NCBI GenBank assembly: GCA_016195405.1
Contig: JACPZP010000006.1
Span: forward strand, 82,931 to 146,930
Reading direction: 5' to 3'
Length of the DNA stretch: 64,000 nt
From: Planctomycetota bacterium
GTDB lineage: Bacteria > Planctomycetota > Planctomycetia > Gemmatales > Gemmataceae
In this document: one piece after another, positions 63,098 to 64,000 of the stretch
Numbering within the stretch: the stretch's first letter is position 1
How the letters are laid out: every line of letters starts with the position of its first letter
Translations under genes and position numbers: made by a program
The notes under the pieces: generated by a model
What the model saw: the letters and a program-made list of their open reading frames with translations, nothing else
Database searches by the model: none
What the model was told of the DNA's origin: nothing

Positions 63098-63146
63098 AAC
63101 CGGTTGGTGCAGCAAGAACATGCACCGCCATTTTGGAAAATCCTAC

Positions 63147-63794
63147 ATGCCACGTTTCGTTCCTTCGCGTCGAGTTTTGGGCATGCCGGCATGGGTCTGG
63201 GTCATCGTGCCGGTCCTTTTGATCCTGCTCGGCAACATGCTCTGGAAGATTTGGCCGCCGTCAAAGCTCGATGAGCCGACCGACAGATCCGATGTATTCC
63301 GCGAGAGCATTCTCGTGGTGCCGGAAGGCGAATCGTTTCGCTTCATGCCATTCAGCGAGCACAAGGGCGTCAAGCCGCTTTGGGCCGTCACGGTGGCGGT
63401 CCATGAGAAGAACAGCGTCAGCTGGGACAGTTACTACGGGATCACGGGACTCTTTCGAAGAGAATCGCGCTGGACTTACGAGCTTGCCACGCACCGGTTT
63501 GACGTGGACTGGAAAGACGACAAGGAGAGTTCATTTGCCTTGTCGGCGGAGCAAGTCCGCCGGCTCACACCGCTCGTGATCGCGGAGCTGAATGGCCGCG
63601 ACCCTAACGCCAAGTTGGGAACTCGCCTGGAAGGCCTGCTCAAGGATGGCCGCGAGACAAAATCGTATGTCTGTGCGCAGAACGCGGTGATTCTGTTAGG
63701 CTGGTTGTCCGTTCCCTTGGGTCTGATTGGTTTGTGTTCGATGTTCATTCGGCCCAGAGCGGGCCCGGGGCAACAAGGCGCCTCGTCCGTATGA
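63147..63794 (+). CDS. Membrane protein with two TM helices
   Basis: 215 residues. N-terminal helix G-M-P-A-W-V-W-V-I-V-P-V-L-L-I-L-L-G and C-terminal helix V-I-L-L-G-W-L-S-V-P-L-G-L-I-G-L-C-S-M-F flank a soluble loop with E-S-I-L-V-V-P-E-G-E-S-F-R-F-M-P-F and F-D-V-D-W-K-D-D-K-E. No known family. The frame opens at 62988; ATG 63147 was preferred over 63120 because of GGAAA eight bases upstream, but this is uncertain. Confidence 0.6.
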   Translation: MPRFVPSRRVLGMPAWVWVIVPVLLILLGNMLWKIWPPSKLDEPTDRSDVFRESILVVPEGESFRFMPFSEHKGVKPLWAVTVAVHEKNSVSWDSYYGITGLFRRESRWTYELATHRFDVDWKDDKESSFALSAEQVRRLTPLVIAELNGRDPNAKLGTRLEGLLKDGRETKSYVCAQNAVILLGWLSVPLGLIGLCSMFIRPRAGPGQQGASSV

Positions 63795-63835
63795 TGCTTG
63801 CTTAGTTGAGATATGAGGTTGCAGCCAACGGGGGG

Positions 63836-63877
63836 AAAAGGTGTCAGGACCCTTTTCTAAAAAAGGGTCCTGACACC
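63836..63877. repeat. Palindromic repeat family B, intergenic copy
   Basis: aaaaggtgtcaggacccttttct and aaaaaagggtcctgacacc, the same arms as in carB at 11724-11783 but with a shorter loop. Nothing else is seen from 63795 to the window end. Confidence 0.9.
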
Positions 63878-64000
63878 AATAGTGTTCGGCACGGAATTTG
63901 CGCACTGAATAAAGCTTTTGTACAGTATTGCGCCAGGCACTTCGATTTGGCATGATGTCGGCATGGATGGCATGCCTGCCGAAACGCCGCGCAAGCTCGA

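Noticed and set aside
63963..64000. Possible start of a gene at the right edge (M-D-G-M-P-A-E-T-P-R)
   Set aside because: Only 38 bases are visible and no clear ribosome-binding site precedes it.

Overview
The window looks like chromosome of a planctomycete, probably of the Gemmataceae/Pirellulales type. That is inferred from gene content, not from a marker gene. The supporting features are two DUF1559 prepilin-like proteins, a double DUF1080 protein, two ECF sigma factor/Ser-Thr kinase-TPR pairs, very large secreted proteins with HAF and Calx-beta repeats, and a shared N-terminal L-E-x-L-E-D-R-x-V-P motif. Base composition is GC-rich. No rRNA, tRNA, CRISPR array, transposase or integrase was found.

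Layout. 1-9.3 kb: a truncated membrane protein, a frameshifted conserved gene and its partner, a gluconolactonase-like protein, a four-gene run (helical partner, LRAT/NlpC-like protein, two DUF1559 proteins), a PIN-domain toxin-antitoxin pair, a DUF1080 protein and an acyl-CoA synthetase. 9.3-20.7 kb: carB with three in-frame repeat insertions, a dual-specificity phosphatase, a polytopic membrane protein, overlapping msrB and hrpB, a hypothetical gene, and an orphan HisKA-receiver protein. 20.8-35.1 kb: a mostly minus-strand phage-derived island. It holds an HK97-type portal, protease, capsid and connector genes. It also holds a trypsin-like protease, a glycosyltransferase, a ParB-like protein and an ABC-ATPase/GNAT fusion, with three plus-strand BamE-like genes inserted. 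No terminase, tail or integrase genes are visible. 35.3-43.7 kb: small secreted proteins, an S9-like hydrolase, a MoaD/ThiS-like protein, a molybdopterin dehydrogenase large subunit with another in-frame repeat, an unknown 535-residue protein and a matrixin metalloprotease. 43.7-57.9 kb: two similar cassettes (ECF sigma factor, then kinase-TPR, then L-E-D-R-C-V-P exported protein), separated by a C45-type hydrolase and a pyrophosphate-type phosphofructokinase. 58-64 kb: a small membrane protein, a DUF433/DUF5615-type toxin-antitoxin pair, a 1253-residue Calx-beta/Ig-like exported protein and a membrane protein.

The most notable signal is a set of more than a dozen families of GC-rich palindromic repeats, scattered between genes and also inserted in frame inside conserved genes. 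They occur in carB three times, and once each in the molybdopterin dehydrogenase, the C45 hydrolase and an ECF sigma factor. The same families occur inside the phage island, suggesting it has been resident for a long time. The second signal is the repeated sigma factor-kinase-exported protein cassette, which reads like a surface-protein regulatory unit. The third is the capsid island carrying what could be a DNA-modification set.

All product names are my own pattern recognition on translated sequence; nothing was checked against a database. Start codons were chosen by eye from family length, Shine-Dalgarno-like sequences and overlap with the upstream gene.
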